DNA of 64,000 nt from an uncultured Parabacteroides sp. (GCF_905196875.1 NZ_CAJJWO010000001.1:176243-240242); one strand, 5' to 3'; numbered from the stretch's first letter, positions 1-8,284 are shown. Notes: generated by a model not told the origin, from the letters alone. Translations and numbers: made by a program.

Positions 1-132
1 GGAGGAAGAGGTATCGCGAAAGATAAAATAGAGAATACAGAGAACCAGGAATATTCCTCCTGTCATTGCGTAAATATGTTTCTTCTTCAAACGGGATTTC
101 CGTTCGACCGGGGTATCCATGTTGTTGTTCAT
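1..132 (-). CDS. HlyD/RND-type periplasmic adaptor, N-terminal end only
   Basis: Only the first 44 residues lie in the window; the gene runs off the left edge. They show a basic cytoplasmic head followed by one hydrophobic membrane anchor (about residues 23-39), the usual start of a HlyD/MacA-type membrane fusion protein. The start lies 15 bases after the stop of the TolC-type gene on the same strand, so the two very likely form an operon for a tripartite export pump. An in-frame ATG at 120 is a possible alternative start. No adaptor domain is visible here, so the family call rests on the anchor and the neighbour and could be wrong (an ABC permease or other anchored protein is possible). Confidence 0.55.
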   Translation of the reverse strand, partial: MNNNMDTPVERKSRLKKKHIYAMTGGIFLVLCILYFIFRDTSSS

Positions 133-147
133 AGTATATTATCGTGT

Positions 148-1515
148 TTATTTTATTCCTAAAAATGATCCTGACTGATAGAACCGCACCATCCGGTCTT
201 TCAGGTCATATTGTAATTGTGTCCGCATCAGCTCTGCTTTTGCCAGGATATAAAGATTTCGCTTTTCCATCAGTTCGAATACGGAGATCAGGCCTTCCTC
301 CCATCGTTCCTCATTCTCCTTTAAGGTAGTAGTGGCGGTGCGAAGTTGCAGTTCTGCCTGCCAGTGTTCCTGTGCAGCAGCTTGTAAAGACAGGCAGGCA
401 TCTTCTATTTCCTTATATAAGGAGATACGTTGCTGATCGTTATCGTTCCTTATTTTACGAAGACGGAAACGTTCTTTCCGTACCGAAGTGAGGCGCGACA
501 GTCCGCTGAATATCGGAATAGAAACACGGACTCCAATATATTTATTCAGATTATTCTTCATCTGATCGCCGAAAGAGGTGATATGCCCTTCCGCATCCCT
601 CTCCGTATCATAATAGCCGGAATAAAGGCTGAACTCGGCCCGGATGGAAGGAGAAAAAGCCCCCGAAGCAATTGCCAACGATTTACGGGATGCCTTTTCC
701 CGTAAATCCATAATACGGAACTGGGGCAAAGCCTCCTCCGATTGCATATAAACATCTTCTGCCGAAAAATCCTGTATAAGGGGTATTTCCCGGGCAGTAA
801 TTTCATCCCCACTGATCGTCAGCGTGTCCGTTCCTCTCATCTGCAACAACTCTTTAAGAGCCAGTAACGATAAACGACAGCTATTCCCTTTCACCGTTTC
901 CTGATAAATATCAGACTGCAACCGGGCTTTCACTTCTTGCAAATCGGAAGGGGCACGTAGACCCAATTCTACAAACTCCTGCATCTGCTCATGATATCGT
1001 TCACTCAGTTTACGCTGTTCGGAGGCCAGTTCATACATCTTCTTTTCAAAAAGAAGGAGATAATAGGCATCCATCACTTCAAAGGCGATCCGGTTTTCTT
1101 CCACTTTCTCCGTCAGGCCGCTGATCTGCTGGTTCAGGCGGGTAAACTGTGCACGGTTCACACGGGTGAAACCATCGAATACCGGCAAAGAGATATCCAG
1201 TCCCATCGTGCTTTCAAGAAAAGAGGAAGAGGTGTACATATTTGTCTTAGGATCGACGGAACGTCCCAAACGTTTTCCTAAAACGCCCGTCGTACTCACT
1301 GAAGGCAGAAAGTCGCCAATGGCTGCTGCAAAATCTTCACGGGCAATACGAGTGTCGAGCCTGCTGTTTTTCAGGCTTACATTCCTCTCTATGGCATATT
1401 GCATACAGGAATCGACTGACCAGGCAGTCTGTGCATGTATTTCCGACAGACAACCTGCAAGCAACAGACAGGCAAGCCTTAATCCATATTTTGTTGTTAT
1501 TTGTGTTTTCATCAT
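148..1515 (-). CDS. TolC-family outer-membrane efflux protein
   Basis: 455 residues, the normal length for the outer-membrane channel of tripartite efflux or type I secretion systems. A signal peptide (about residues 1-28, ending in a HAQ-like cleavage site) is followed by the long alpha-helical repeats typical of the family, including the WSVDSCMQYAIERN start and the paired 'Y..LL..KKMYELA' helices. It is the first gene of a leftward operon with the adaptor at 1-132. Two adjacent Met codons (1515 and 1512) could both serve as start and no later Met precedes the signal peptide. No TAnnTTTG promoter lies close to the gene, but a sigma-54-type element is at 1529-1543, and a sigma-54 activator is encoded nearby. 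The substrate cannot be told from the sequence. Confidence 0.9.
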   Translation of the reverse strand: MMKTQITTKYGLRLACLLLAGCLSEIHAQTAWSVDSCMQYAIERNVSLKNSRLDTRIAREDFAAAIGDFLPSVSTTGVLGKRLGRSVDPKTNMYTSSSFLESTMGLDISLPVFDGFTRVNRAQFTRLNQQISGLTEKVEENRIAFEVMDAYYLLLFEKKMYELASEQRKLSERYHEQMQEFVELGLRAPSDLQEVKARLQSDIYQETVKGNSCRLSLLALKELLQMRGTDTLTISGDEITAREIPLIQDFSAEDVYMQSEEALPQFRIMDLREKASRKSLAIASGAFSPSIRAEFSLYSGYYDTERDAEGHITSFGDQMKNNLNKYIGVRVSIPIFSGLSRLTSVRKERFRLRKIRNDNDQQRISLYKEIEDACLSLQAAAQEHWQAELQLRTATTTLKENEERWEEGLISVFELMEKRNLYILAKAELMRTQLQYDLKDRMVRFYQSGSFLGIK

Positions 1516-1528
1516 GTAAATGAAGTAG

Positions 1529-1543
1529 GCAAAAGGCGTACCA
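1529..1543 (-). promoter_or_regulatory. Candidate sigma-54 (-24/-12) promoter of the tolC operon
   Basis: On the minus strand the sequence reads TGGTACGCCTTTTGC. The sigma-54 consensus is TGGCACG-N4-TTGC; this differs at one position and keeps the invariant GG and GC with exactly 10 bases between them. The predicted transcription start is about 1517, only about 2 bases before the ATG at 1515, so the mRNA would be almost leaderless. That is a weak point of the call, though Bacteroidetes do not depend on Shine-Dalgarno sequences. Confidence 0.5.
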
Positions 1544-1596
1544 CATTTATAACAAACAGATTCTCAATGGATATAAAAAGAAAAAGATTTTCAAGT

Positions 1597-1634
1597 GTAA
1601 AAATATTTGACGCCCGATTGTCAAATATTTTTAC
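1597..1634. promoter_or_regulatory. Paired palindrome, candidate enhancer site for the sigma-54 activator
   Basis: GTAAAAATATTTGAC (1597-1611) and its exact reverse complement (1620-1634) are separated by 8 bases. Each half is itself an imperfect palindrome. The two centres are 23 bp apart, about two helical turns, and lie about 87 and 110 bp upstream of the predicted sigma-54 start. This is the spacing expected of NtrC-type upstream activator sites. A related perfect palindrome is found at 2410-2424 before the response-regulator gene. As a single-strand structure it would also form a 15-bp hairpin. Confidence 0.5.
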
Positions 1635-1664
1635 GGTCTGTTAGAAACACATAAGAAAAGACAT

Positions 1665-1936
1665 AGTTCGTTCAGAACTTGGTTATTTACGGCGGTAAAG
1701 GTAATAAATATTGGCAATTAAAAACAATCTAACATCAGAGTTATCAAAGAATAGAATAAAATAAAACGTTTAAATAAACATCATTTAGTTCTCAGAAGGG
1801 TACCGTATTGGTATATCTTCACAAAAGTATTCAAAAGAGAATACATACGATAAGGGGCAAACCGCCAGAGTTCCAAACAGATTGAAGCCAGACGTAGCTT
1901 AATAATCAACAAGGGTACTAGAGTTCTGAACGAACT
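1665..1936. repeat. 15-bp inverted repeat flanking 242 bp
   Basis: AGTTCGTTCAGAACT at 1665-1679 recurs as its exact reverse complement at 1922-1936. Each copy also has internal dyad symmetry (AGTTC-N5-GAACT), as expected of a recombinase crossover site or a dimeric repressor operator. The enclosed segment contains a minus-strand TAnnTTTG box at 1822-1829 that points towards tolC. Inversion would turn it towards the HU gene. No recombinase gene is present in the window. Confidence 0.5.
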
Positions 1937-2131
1937 CATTTAAATTGATAGGACATACTCCAAAAGCCTCCTGAGATACACAGGAGGATACATTATCCAA
2001 TAGCAAAGATAGTGTACTCCGTATAATACGTTCAATTTTAGGTTCTTTACATACCAAAATTACACTCTGCTTCTACCGTAGAAAGGATGGAAGTTTATTA
2101 GTAAAATAGACATTTAAAAAAAGACTGGAAT

Positions 2132-2407
2132 ATGAATAAAAACGAATTGATCCAATATGTAACAGAAGACACAGGATTAAAGAAAAAAGACGTGAGAGCA
2201 GTATTGCAATCAATACTTAAAGCATCTACCAATGCATTGCGACAAGACGAGCCTGTCACAATGATCGGTTTCGGAACATTCCACCCCTGGCAACAAACCG
2301 CTCGTCCGGCCAGAAATCCCAAAACCGGAGAAGCTGTTATGATAGCACCTCGTAAATCTGTGAAATTTCGTGCAGGAATAAAGCTACTGGAAGATCTGAA
2401 CAAATAA
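2132..2407 (+). CDS. HU-family DNA-binding protein
   Basis: 91 residues, the standard length of a single-domain HU/IHF protein. It starts MNKNELI and carries the arm motif RPARNPKTGE near residues 59-68, which wraps and bends DNA. It lies 70 bases before the sigma-54 response regulator on the same strand. HU or IHF bending often helps enhancer-bound activators reach sigma-54 polymerase, so a role in the neighbouring circuit is possible, but that is inference. A second HU gene lies at 13416-13691 with the same length and arm motif but clearly different sequence. Confidence 0.93.
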   Translation: MNKNELIQYVTEDTGLKKKDVRAVLQSILKASTNALRQDEPVTMIGFGTFHPWQQTARPARNPKTGEAVMIAPRKSVKFRAGIKLLEDLNK

Positions 2408-2409
2408 GT

Positions 2410-2424
2410 GTCAAATATTTTGAC
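2410..2424. promoter_or_regulatory. Palindromic operator before the response-regulator gene
   Basis: GTCAAATATTTTGAC is a perfect palindrome (6-bp arms, 3-bp centre) 54 bases before the response-regulator start. It matches the sites at 1597-1611 and 1620-1634 at most positions. The shared motif GTmAAA-N3-TTkAC suggests the same regulator binds both places and controls its own operon. Confidence 0.45.
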
Positions 2425-2477
2425 GCTCGCTTGCAAAGTATTCCGGAAGCGGATACCTTTACGAAAAAATAGATCGT

Positions 2478-3803
2478 ATGCAAGCAGGAACAGTTCTTAT
2501 AGTAGATGATAATAAAAGTGTACTGACGTCGCTCGAATTATTGCTGGAAGACGAATTTGAACGGGTTGAAACCGCATCGAACCCCAACAGGATACTTTCA
2601 GTACTCGATACTATGCCTGTCGATCTCGTTATCCTCGACATGAATTTCTCTGCGGGTGTCAATACCGGTAACGAAGGCCTGTTCTGGCTTCGCCGCATAC
2701 AGGAGATCGTACCCGGTCTGCCTGTTATGATGCTAACTGCTTACGGAGACGTGGAGCTAGCAGTAAAAGCTCTTAAAAGCGGCGCAACGGACTTTATACT
2801 CAAACCGTGGGACAACGATGTATTGCTGGATAAAATACGTACCGCATTACAGGCGACCCCACAGCCGCCCCGTACCTCTCGTCCGTCTGAACCGGCTATG
2901 ATCATCGGTCATTCCCCTATCATGATGAAACTGATCAAAGTAGTGACCAAAGTAGCCAAAACGGATGCAAACGTACTGATCACCGGCGAAAACGGAACAG
3001 GGAAAGAAATGCTGGCCCGCGAAATACATCGCCTGTCTCTTCGCAGCCGTCGGGAAATGATCAACGTAGATATGGGTGCTGTTAGCGAATCCCTGTTTGA
3101 AAGCGAGTTGTTCGGACATGAGAAGGGGGCCTTTACCGATGCCAGGGAAAGTCGTCCGGGGAAGTTTGAAGCTGCCAACGGCAGTACTCTATTTCTGGAC
3201 GAAATAGGTAACCTGCCGGTCGGTTTACAGGCTAAACTTTTGGCAGTCCTCCAGAACAGGGAGATCACCCGCCTGGGAAGTAACCGGAAAATACCTGTCG
3301 ATATACGCCTGATAGCAGCCACCAACCGGAATCTGCCGGAAATGGTAGAACAATCTTCATTCCGCGAAGACCTGTTCTACCGCATCAACACGATACAAAT
3401 AGAAATTCCTCCCCTCCGCAACCGCCGGGAAGACATTCCTCTTTTTATCGATTATTTCCTGAAGAAATATATTGCGCTCTATAAACGAGCCGGACTGACC
3501 TTGCAGCCGCAGGCAGCCGCCAAACTAGAAGCATACGACTGGCCGGGTAACATCCGCGAATTACAACACACGATCGAAAAGGCCGTCATCCTGGCTGAAA
3601 AGAACACAATCCGTGCCGGCGACCTGTTTATCCGTCCCGGGAAAGCCGTATCTTTCTCTGAAGTGCCCAACCTTGGCGAAGTAGAACGCAAGGCCATCGA
3701 AACAGCCATCACCCAGAACGACGGCAACCTGACAGCCGCTGCCGAGCAATTGGGAGTAAGCCGGCAAACCCTCTACAACAAATTGAAACGCTTCAACCTC
3801 TAA
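2478..3803 (+). CDS. NtrC-family sigma-54-dependent response regulator
   Basis: 441 residues in the classic three-domain order. A receiver domain spans residues 1-120, with the acidic pair D10/D11, phospho-acceptor D54 and a conserved Lys in the KPW motif. An AAA+ domain spans about 146-370, with Walker A GENGTGKE (170-177), the sigma-54 contact loop GAFTDA (217-222) and Walker B LFLDEIGN. A Fis-type helix-turn-helix lies at the extreme C terminus (NLTAAAEQLGVSRQTLYNKL). An intact GAFTDA loop means it should activate sigma-54 polymerase directly. It is followed 5 bases later by its histidine kinase. The -24/-12 element and paired palindromes before tolC make that efflux operon its most likely target. 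Confidence 0.95.
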   Translation: MQAGTVLIVDDNKSVLTSLELLLEDEFERVETASNPNRILSVLDTMPVDLVILDMNFSAGVNTGNEGLFWLRRIQEIVPGLPVMMLTAYGDVELAVKALKSGATDFILKPWDNDVLLDKIRTALQATPQPPRTSRPSEPAMIIGHSPIMMKLIKVVTKVAKTDANVLITGENGTGKEMLAREIHRLSLRSRREMINVDMGAVSESLFESELFGHEKGAFTDARESRPGKFEAANGSTLFLDEIGNLPVGLQAKLLAVLQNREITRLGSNRKIPVDIRLIAATNRNLPEMVEQSSFREDLFYRINTIQIEIPPLRNRREDIPLFIDYFLKKYIALYKRAGLTLQPQAAAKLEAYDWPGNIRELQHTIEKAVILAEKNTIRAGDLFIRPGKAVSFSEVPNLGEVERKAIETAITQNDGNLTAAAEQLGVSRQTLYNKLKRFNL

Positions 3804-3808
3804 AACGC

Positions 3809-4876
3809 ATGTTCAGCCTACGCATTTACATACGTATTATCCTGCAGGTTGCACTCATTATCCTTGTCGCCGGAACAGGCGTTGCAGGCATCGTGAGTGG
3901 AAAAGCAATCATCCTGGGGTGTGTAGCAGTACTCATCGCCGCATGGCTGGCCGGGTTGCTCGTCTATTATCTCAATGCTTCCAACCGTAGGATACAACTC
4001 TTTCTGGATGCTATCGAAGACAACGAGTCGATGCTTTATTTTCCGGAGAACACCGGTAGCGAAGAGCAACGCCGCCTCCATGCCGCCTTCAACCGGATAC
4101 ACCGCCTGATGACGGAAAGTAAACAACGGGAATTCGACCGCGAGCTCTATCGGAAAGAATACGAGTCATACGACAAACTGATGCACGTACTGACACACGA
4201 GATTATGAACTCGATCGCCCCGATCGTATCCCTTTCCGGTACGCTTCTCTCCTATTTCCAAACGAAAGGGAACGTCAAAAACAACGACGAGATCAGCGAC
4301 ACAACCATCCGCAAGACCATCCGCGGACTTGACACGATCAAAAGCCAGGGACAGAGTCTGATGAACTTCACTGATTCATACCGCCAACTGGCCCGGCTGC
4401 AGGCACCCAAGCCCAAACCCTTCTCGCTGTCGCGCCTGATAAGAAATATCGAAATGCTGTTCCATTCAGACCTTCAGCGCCTGCAGATACAATTTCAGGT
4501 AGAGCTTTTCCGGGAGGAAATAGAAATAAACGCCGACGAAGAACTACTCTCACAGGTGCTTATCAATCTGTTGAAAAATGCCATGCAAGCCCTGGAAGGA
4601 CAAGAGAACAGCAAGATATCATTGAGCGTAAAGCAACTCCGTACAACGGCTTATATTGAAGTGAAAGACAACGGCCCGGGCATTCCGCACGACATATTGG
4701 AAGATATTTTTGTTCCCTTCTTCACAACCAAAGATACAGGAACAGGTATCGGTCTGAGCCTCTCACGGCAAATCATCCGGATGCATGGCGGCGAATTGCA
4801 GGTAAGTTCCCGCCCCTATTTCGAAACACTGTTCACGATTTCCCTGCCCCTAACGCCTGGGAATTTCCACACGTGA
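3809..4876 (+). CDS. Sensor histidine kinase, partner of the NtrC-type regulator
   Basis: 355 residues. Two N-terminal membrane helices (about residues 5-28 and 32-53) are separated by a very short loop, so there is no sizeable periplasmic sensor domain; the signal is probably sensed in the membrane or cytoplasm. The dimerisation/phosphorylation helix has THEIMNS with H130 as the likely phosphorylated residue. The ATPase domain carries the N box (NLLKNAMQAL), G1 (DNGPGIP) and G2 (GTGIGLSLS). It resembles NtrY-type kinases. It is cotranscribed with the regulator 5 bases upstream. The 3' end overlaps the convergent DUF3108 gene by 27 bases. Confidence 0.93.
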   Translation: MFSLRIYIRIILQVALIILVAGTGVAGIVSGKAIILGCVAVLIAAWLAGLLVYYLNASNRRIQLFLDAIEDNESMLYFPENTGSEEQRRLHAAFNRIHRLMTESKQREFDRELYRKEYESYDKLMHVLTHEIMNSIAPIVSLSGTLLSYFQTKGNVKNNDEISDTTIRKTIRGLDTIKSQGQSLMNFTDSYRQLARLQAPKPKPFSLSRLIRNIEMLFHSDLQRLQIQFQVELFREEIEINADEELLSQVLINLLKNAMQALEGQENSKISLSVKQLRTTAYIEVKDNGPGIPHDILEDIFVPFFTTKDTGTGIGLSLSRQIIRMHGGELQVSSRPYFETLFTISLPLTPGNFHT

Positions 4877-5734
4877 AGTAAGTGGATAGCGCAACCCCTT
4901 AGATGATTTATAATAGACCTCTGCAGCCCCGATTTTCAGCTTGGCACGTATCTTCACAGGGATATGATTTTCGTCATCACCAATCCAGAGCTCGGCAGCC
5001 GCTTTACTTTGGGTAAATGCATCATCATAAATATCTATAAAGAAATGGCGGGTACGATACTTCAATGTTTCATTACGTTCTACAATCGCTTGCCCGGTAT
5101 ACCGGAAACTGATATTAATACGGTCGCGCCCGATCGCCACATGAAAGGGGAATTCGTCCCCCTGCTTCATCTTTTCCCAATCCAGCGAACGAAGATACAT
5201 GGTAGCTCCCAACATATCAAACATATACTGTTCGGAGACGAGCATCGTATCGATCTTGGTCCGGCTGGGTGTATAACGGTGGGAATGGACAGATGTCCGT
5301 CCGTTATCGTATGAAAACTTTAGATCATCTATCAGGTAATAATCATTCTCATTCACACGCTTCTCACTCCTGAGCAACACCATTTCGGGAGAGAAATAAC
5401 AATCGATCGTATCACGCATCGGAAACACCTTTTCAAACATGCCCGATGTACGGAACAGCAGGTTATAATGATAAGCCTTCTTCCCTTCATAGCGGGCATC
5501 GTGCACCGACAAAGTAGCCTGTCCGGCACGGGGCATCAATAGCCCCCATTTGAAATACAACTCATATTGTACCTCTTCTCCGGCTTTGAACCGTTCTTTT
5601 ACCGGAATCACCTGTGCGTCGACTATTCCCGGAAGTAACAGCAATAAGGAGACCACCAACAAGCCTACCACCTTAGAACGGCATACTGCTACGGCCGCTA
5701 TTGCTGCTCGAAGAAGATTTCTGTTGTGTTTCAT
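4850..5734 (-). CDS. DUF3108-family periplasmic protein
   Basis: About 294 residues. A hydrophobic export signal (about residues 22-40, ending VDA-Q) is followed by the DUF3108 pattern FKAGEEVQYELYFKWGLLMPRAG and an all-beta C-terminal part. The function of this family is not established; it is found in the envelope of many Bacteroidetes. The start given overlaps the 3' end of the upstream Ig-like gene by 62 bases, which is long. A non-ATG start nearer the hydrophobic segment is possible. The two genes are probably cotranscribed. The stop overlaps the histidine-kinase gene on the opposite strand. Confidence 0.8.
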   Translation of the reverse strand: MKHNRNLLRAAIAAVAVCRSKVVGLLVVSLLLLLPGIVDAQVIPVKERFKAGEEVQYELYFKWGLLMPRAGQATLSVHDARYEGKKAYHYNLLFRTSGMFEKVFPMRDTIDCYFSPEMVLLRSEKRVNENDYYLIDDLKFSYDNGRTSVHSHRYTPSRTKIDTMLVSEQYMFDMLGATMYLRSLDWEKMKQGDEFPFHVAIGRDRINISFRYTGQAIVERNETLKYRTRHFFIDIYDDAFTQSKAAAELWIGDDENHIPVKIRAKLKIGAAEVYYKSSKGLRYPLTSRVEIPRR

Positions 5735-7586
5735 CTTTATAATTTCTTTTCTTCTTGGTTGCCTCTTTAGGCTTATTCTTTGTAATCTCGAGCGGTTTCT
5801 GTTTAGCCCACGGAGTCTCTTTCACATTCCATGTTTCCGTCACCCTCCAATTCTGCATCACTTCATATCTCTTGGGAGAATAGTACACCTCTTCCGGCTG
5901 ACGCTTTTCTGCATAATTACCGGTATCCCACTTACCGTTCCCGTTAAGGTCGACTACTAGGCGGGCATAATATTTATCCGGCTTCAGGTCCATAAAAAGA
6001 GCACCACCGTCCTTCACCTTCGATTTACGTATGGGAGCGTCACTACTGTTCAATAGTTCGACATAAGCCGTCGTGTCGACACCTTCTATGTTAATGTATA
6101 GATGCCCGTATTCATCTTCTTTCTTGATCTTAAATTCACCGGAGAAAGGTTCGTTCCATTTATCGTAAATACTAAAGATCGTAGCCGAATCTATTTCCAG
6201 ACGATATTCCTCCCCGTATTTCCACGGACGACGGATAAAGTAATTCAAACTATTCGTCGAGTCCGGGAACAATTGGAACTCGACCGGAGTCCATACCGTG
6301 TCGACCTTCTGATCCAGATAGAACAGTTCTTTCTGCAAATCGAGAACCGGCTCACTGAAAGTAACGGATATCGTATCGAACAGATCCATCGACGTCGGCG
6401 CATCGACCTGCATACCCAGGAACACGATCGGTTCGGGTTCGTCATCATTCTTCTTTTTCTTCTTTTCCGGACGACGGCGCATCACAAACTGGAGCGTATC
6501 GGTTTGCGGACGTAATATATTCAGCGAGTCGCTCTTCGGATAAGATAATTCGACTTTCAATGTATCCTGCTGCCAGACTTGCGGATCGGTCAACCAGTAA
6601 TTAACAGTCGCTCCACCTTCCGTCTCCTGCATAAAATACCAATCGGGATTCTCCGGAGTAAAATTAAGCGGACGGGGAAGCGGCACCGTATCCAGCGGAG
6701 AGTTAAAACGTACTACCAGCAGATTTTCCTGCTGACGTTCCGGTTTTAACAGATACTGGCGAACAAAATCCTCTTTAAACAGACGCAATTCGATATCATC
6801 CGGGAAATAACGGGTATAAGCTACCGTCTTAATCGTATCGATTGTCAGGCTATCCTTCCAAAGCGTATCCTGACGGCTGGTCAGTTCGAAGGAAGGGATA
6901 ATGATCGAATCGTTGAAAGCTATTTCTTCGCCGGGCTGATCGAACTTATAGTCACGGTTCACATCATTCAGAGCGAATATACGGTAACTACCGGGTGAAA
7001 TATTACGGATCGTAAACTGTCCCTTATCATTCGTACGGGAAGTACGGTCGAACGGCAGTTTCACGAAAGCTGAATCTTCCAGGTTGCGGTGCAGACCAAT
7101 TGTGATACCGGGCATCGGTTCCAGATTCTCGGCATTCAAAAGAATACCCGACACTTCCAGGGTATCGATCTTATCTCCCGTCGAGAAAGCAAAAGAGAAG
7201 TTCTCGAATACATTCTTCTCATTATTGTCGGAGATCGAGTTTGTAAAGTCGACCGTATAAGTCGTATTCTCTTTCAGCGTATCTTTCAGTTCGACAATCA
7301 CCTTTTTTCCCGCGGCACGAATCACCGGCAGTTGCATCTGCGGAGGCGTGATGATCACATTCTCTGAGGGTTTATCCAGCTGCACCAACTCATCGAACAG
7401 GATCTCGATCCGTTTTCCCTTATAATTCGTTTGGTTCGGCACAGGAAGGCTGCTGACATATTTAGGCGGGGTCTCGTCGTAAGGGCCTCCATTCGGAGAT
7501 GCCATATTTGCACACGAATACATCGTGACCAACAGAAATATCCCACAAGCAGCCAGCAGTAAATCTTTTATATATCTATTTCCCAT
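5673..7586 (-). CDS. Large Ig-like (Big_5/SbsA-type) surface lipoprotein
   Basis: 637 residues. The N-terminal signal ends in a lipobox (LVTMYSCAN, Cys at about residue 25), so the protein is probably lipid-anchored in the outer membrane. Beyond the anchor comes a Big_5-type Ig domain (about 35-135, IEILFDELVQL), a middle part with a carboxypeptidase-like beta-sandwich (NDKGQFTIRNISPGSYRIFALND), and a Lys-rich tail ending with a serine tract. The family has no proven function; proteins of this kind occur as single-copy envelope genes next to DUF3108 in Bacteroidetes. A promoter box lies at 7611-7618. Confidence 0.8.
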   Translation of the reverse strand: MGNRYIKDLLLAACGIFLLVTMYSCANMASPNGGPYDETPPKYVSSLPVPNQTNYKGKRIEILFDELVQLDKPSENVIITPPQMQLPVIRAAGKKVIVELKDTLKENTTYTVDFTNSISDNNEKNVFENFSFAFSTGDKIDTLEVSGILLNAENLEPMPGITIGLHRNLEDSAFVKLPFDRTSRTNDKGQFTIRNISPGSYRIFALNDVNRDYKFDQPGEEIAFNDSIIIPSFELTSRQDTLWKDSLTIDTIKTVAYTRYFPDDIELRLFKEDFVRQYLLKPERQQENLLVVRFNSPLDTVPLPRPLNFTPENPDWYFMQETEGGATVNYWLTDPQVWQQDTLKVELSYPKSDSLNILRPQTDTLQFVMRRRPEKKKKKNDDEPEPIVFLGMQVDAPTSMDLFDTISVTFSEPVLDLQKELFYLDQKVDTVWTPVEFQLFPDSTNSLNYFIRRPWKYGEEYRLEIDSATIFSIYDKWNEPFSGEFKIKKEDEYGHLYINIEGVDTTAYVELLNSSDAPIRKSKVKDGGALFMDLKPDKYYARLVVDLNGNGKWDTGNYAEKRQPEEVYYSPKRYEVMQNWRVTETWNVKETPWAKQKPLEITKNKPKEATKKKRNYKDETQQKSSSSSNSGRSSMPF

Positions 7587-7610
7587 TCAATTGCTTTTTA
7601 ATCAGATGGC

Positions 7611-7618
7611 AAAAATAG
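7611..7618 (-). promoter_or_regulatory. TAnnTTTG promoter box, Ig-like lipoprotein
   Basis: TATTTTTG on the minus strand, 25 bases before the start codon, matches the Bacteroidetes -7 element. No convincing -33 element is seen. Confidence 0.5.
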
Positions 7619-7699
7619 GGAAAAATCCCGTGACTAATCGTGATATTACGCTTAATAAGAATACTTAACAGCTATGAACGGTAAAACGTAACTATTACT

Positions 7700-8149
7700 T
7701 TATTTATCGCCAGACGCTTTTTGTGTAATAACCAGATTCTCTGTTAGGCTCAAAAAGCCCCCGACATCAATGGTAAGCGTCCGCTCATAAGGGAATTCAT
7801 TTTTGGCAATATCGATCTGAAGGTTACCTTCTTTATTTTTTAGAATTTTAAACCAGTCTCCTTCCAAAGTATCTCTATAACGGACAACATCTTTCATCCA
7901 TTCATCTGAATATTTATAAGTGGTATTATTTAATATCGAGTTTTCGCCATTGATCTTCGCCTGGCTCCGCAACACATACCAGGTTATTTTATCGGCCCCC
8001 ACACCGACAGTAACACTATTGCTTGGGGAAGCCACAGTCATATCATGCTTTTCCAAATTGATTTCCATCAATCTTCCGGGAATTTCTATGGTATCGTCAC
8101 AACTCATCAGGCAAAAAATGCAGATAAGATAAAGAGCAATCTGTTTCAT
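7700..8149 (-). CDS. Small lipoprotein of unknown function
   Basis: 149 residues. A short signal ends in the lipobox FCLMSC (Cys17), so a lipid-anchored periplasmic or surface protein is expected. The rest is predicted beta-strand. The ending (LTIDVGGFLSLTENLVITQKA) resembles the last strand of BACON-type Ig folds found in Bacteroidetes surface proteins, but the similarity is weak. It is transcribed alone from a TAnnTTTG box at 8173-8180. No function can be assigned. Confidence 0.75.
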   Translation of the reverse strand: MKQIALYLICIFCLMSCDDTIEIPGRLMEINLEKHDMTVASPSNSVTVGVGADKITWYVLRSQAKINGENSILNNTTYKYSDEWMKDVVRYRDTLEGDWFKILKNKEGNLQIDIAKNEFPYERTLTIDVGGFLSLTENLVITQKASGDK

Positions 8150-8172
8150 AACGTGACATTTATAAGATTAAA

Positions 8173-8180
8173 CAAAGCTA
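8173..8180 (-). promoter_or_regulatory. TAnnTTTG promoter box, small lipoprotein
   Basis: TAGCTTTG on the minus strand, 24 bases upstream of the start codon at 8149. Confidence 0.5.
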
Positions 8181-8284
8181 TACGCCACAACTTGAATGAC
8201 TTGTGGCGAATATAGCAAATTAATCTCATTATACAAGCCCAAAAACATCATTATTAATCAGAAAGTTCGTGTATTTTCATTTGT

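Larger units (their letters stand above)
1516..2131. other. 616-bp divergent intergenic region, tolC / HU
   Basis: No gene is seen. The region holds the sigma-54 element (1529-1543), the paired palindrome (1597-1634), and a 15-bp inverted repeat (1665-1679 and 1922-1936). It also holds a 7-bp hairpin (CCTCCTG 1967-1973 with CAGGAGG 1981-1987) and two minus-strand TAnnTTTG boxes (TACTTTTG at 1829-1822, TATCTTTG at 2011-2004). Either box would make a leader of several hundred bases before tolC, or a separate small RNA. No clear promoter for the HU gene was found on the plus strand. Confidence 0.6.

Noticed and set aside
2421..2435. Possible sigma-54 element before the response-regulator gene (TGACGCTCGCTTGCA)
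   Set aside because: The GG of the -24 box is GA and the spacing to GC is one base short, so it does not meet the strict GG-N10-GC rule.
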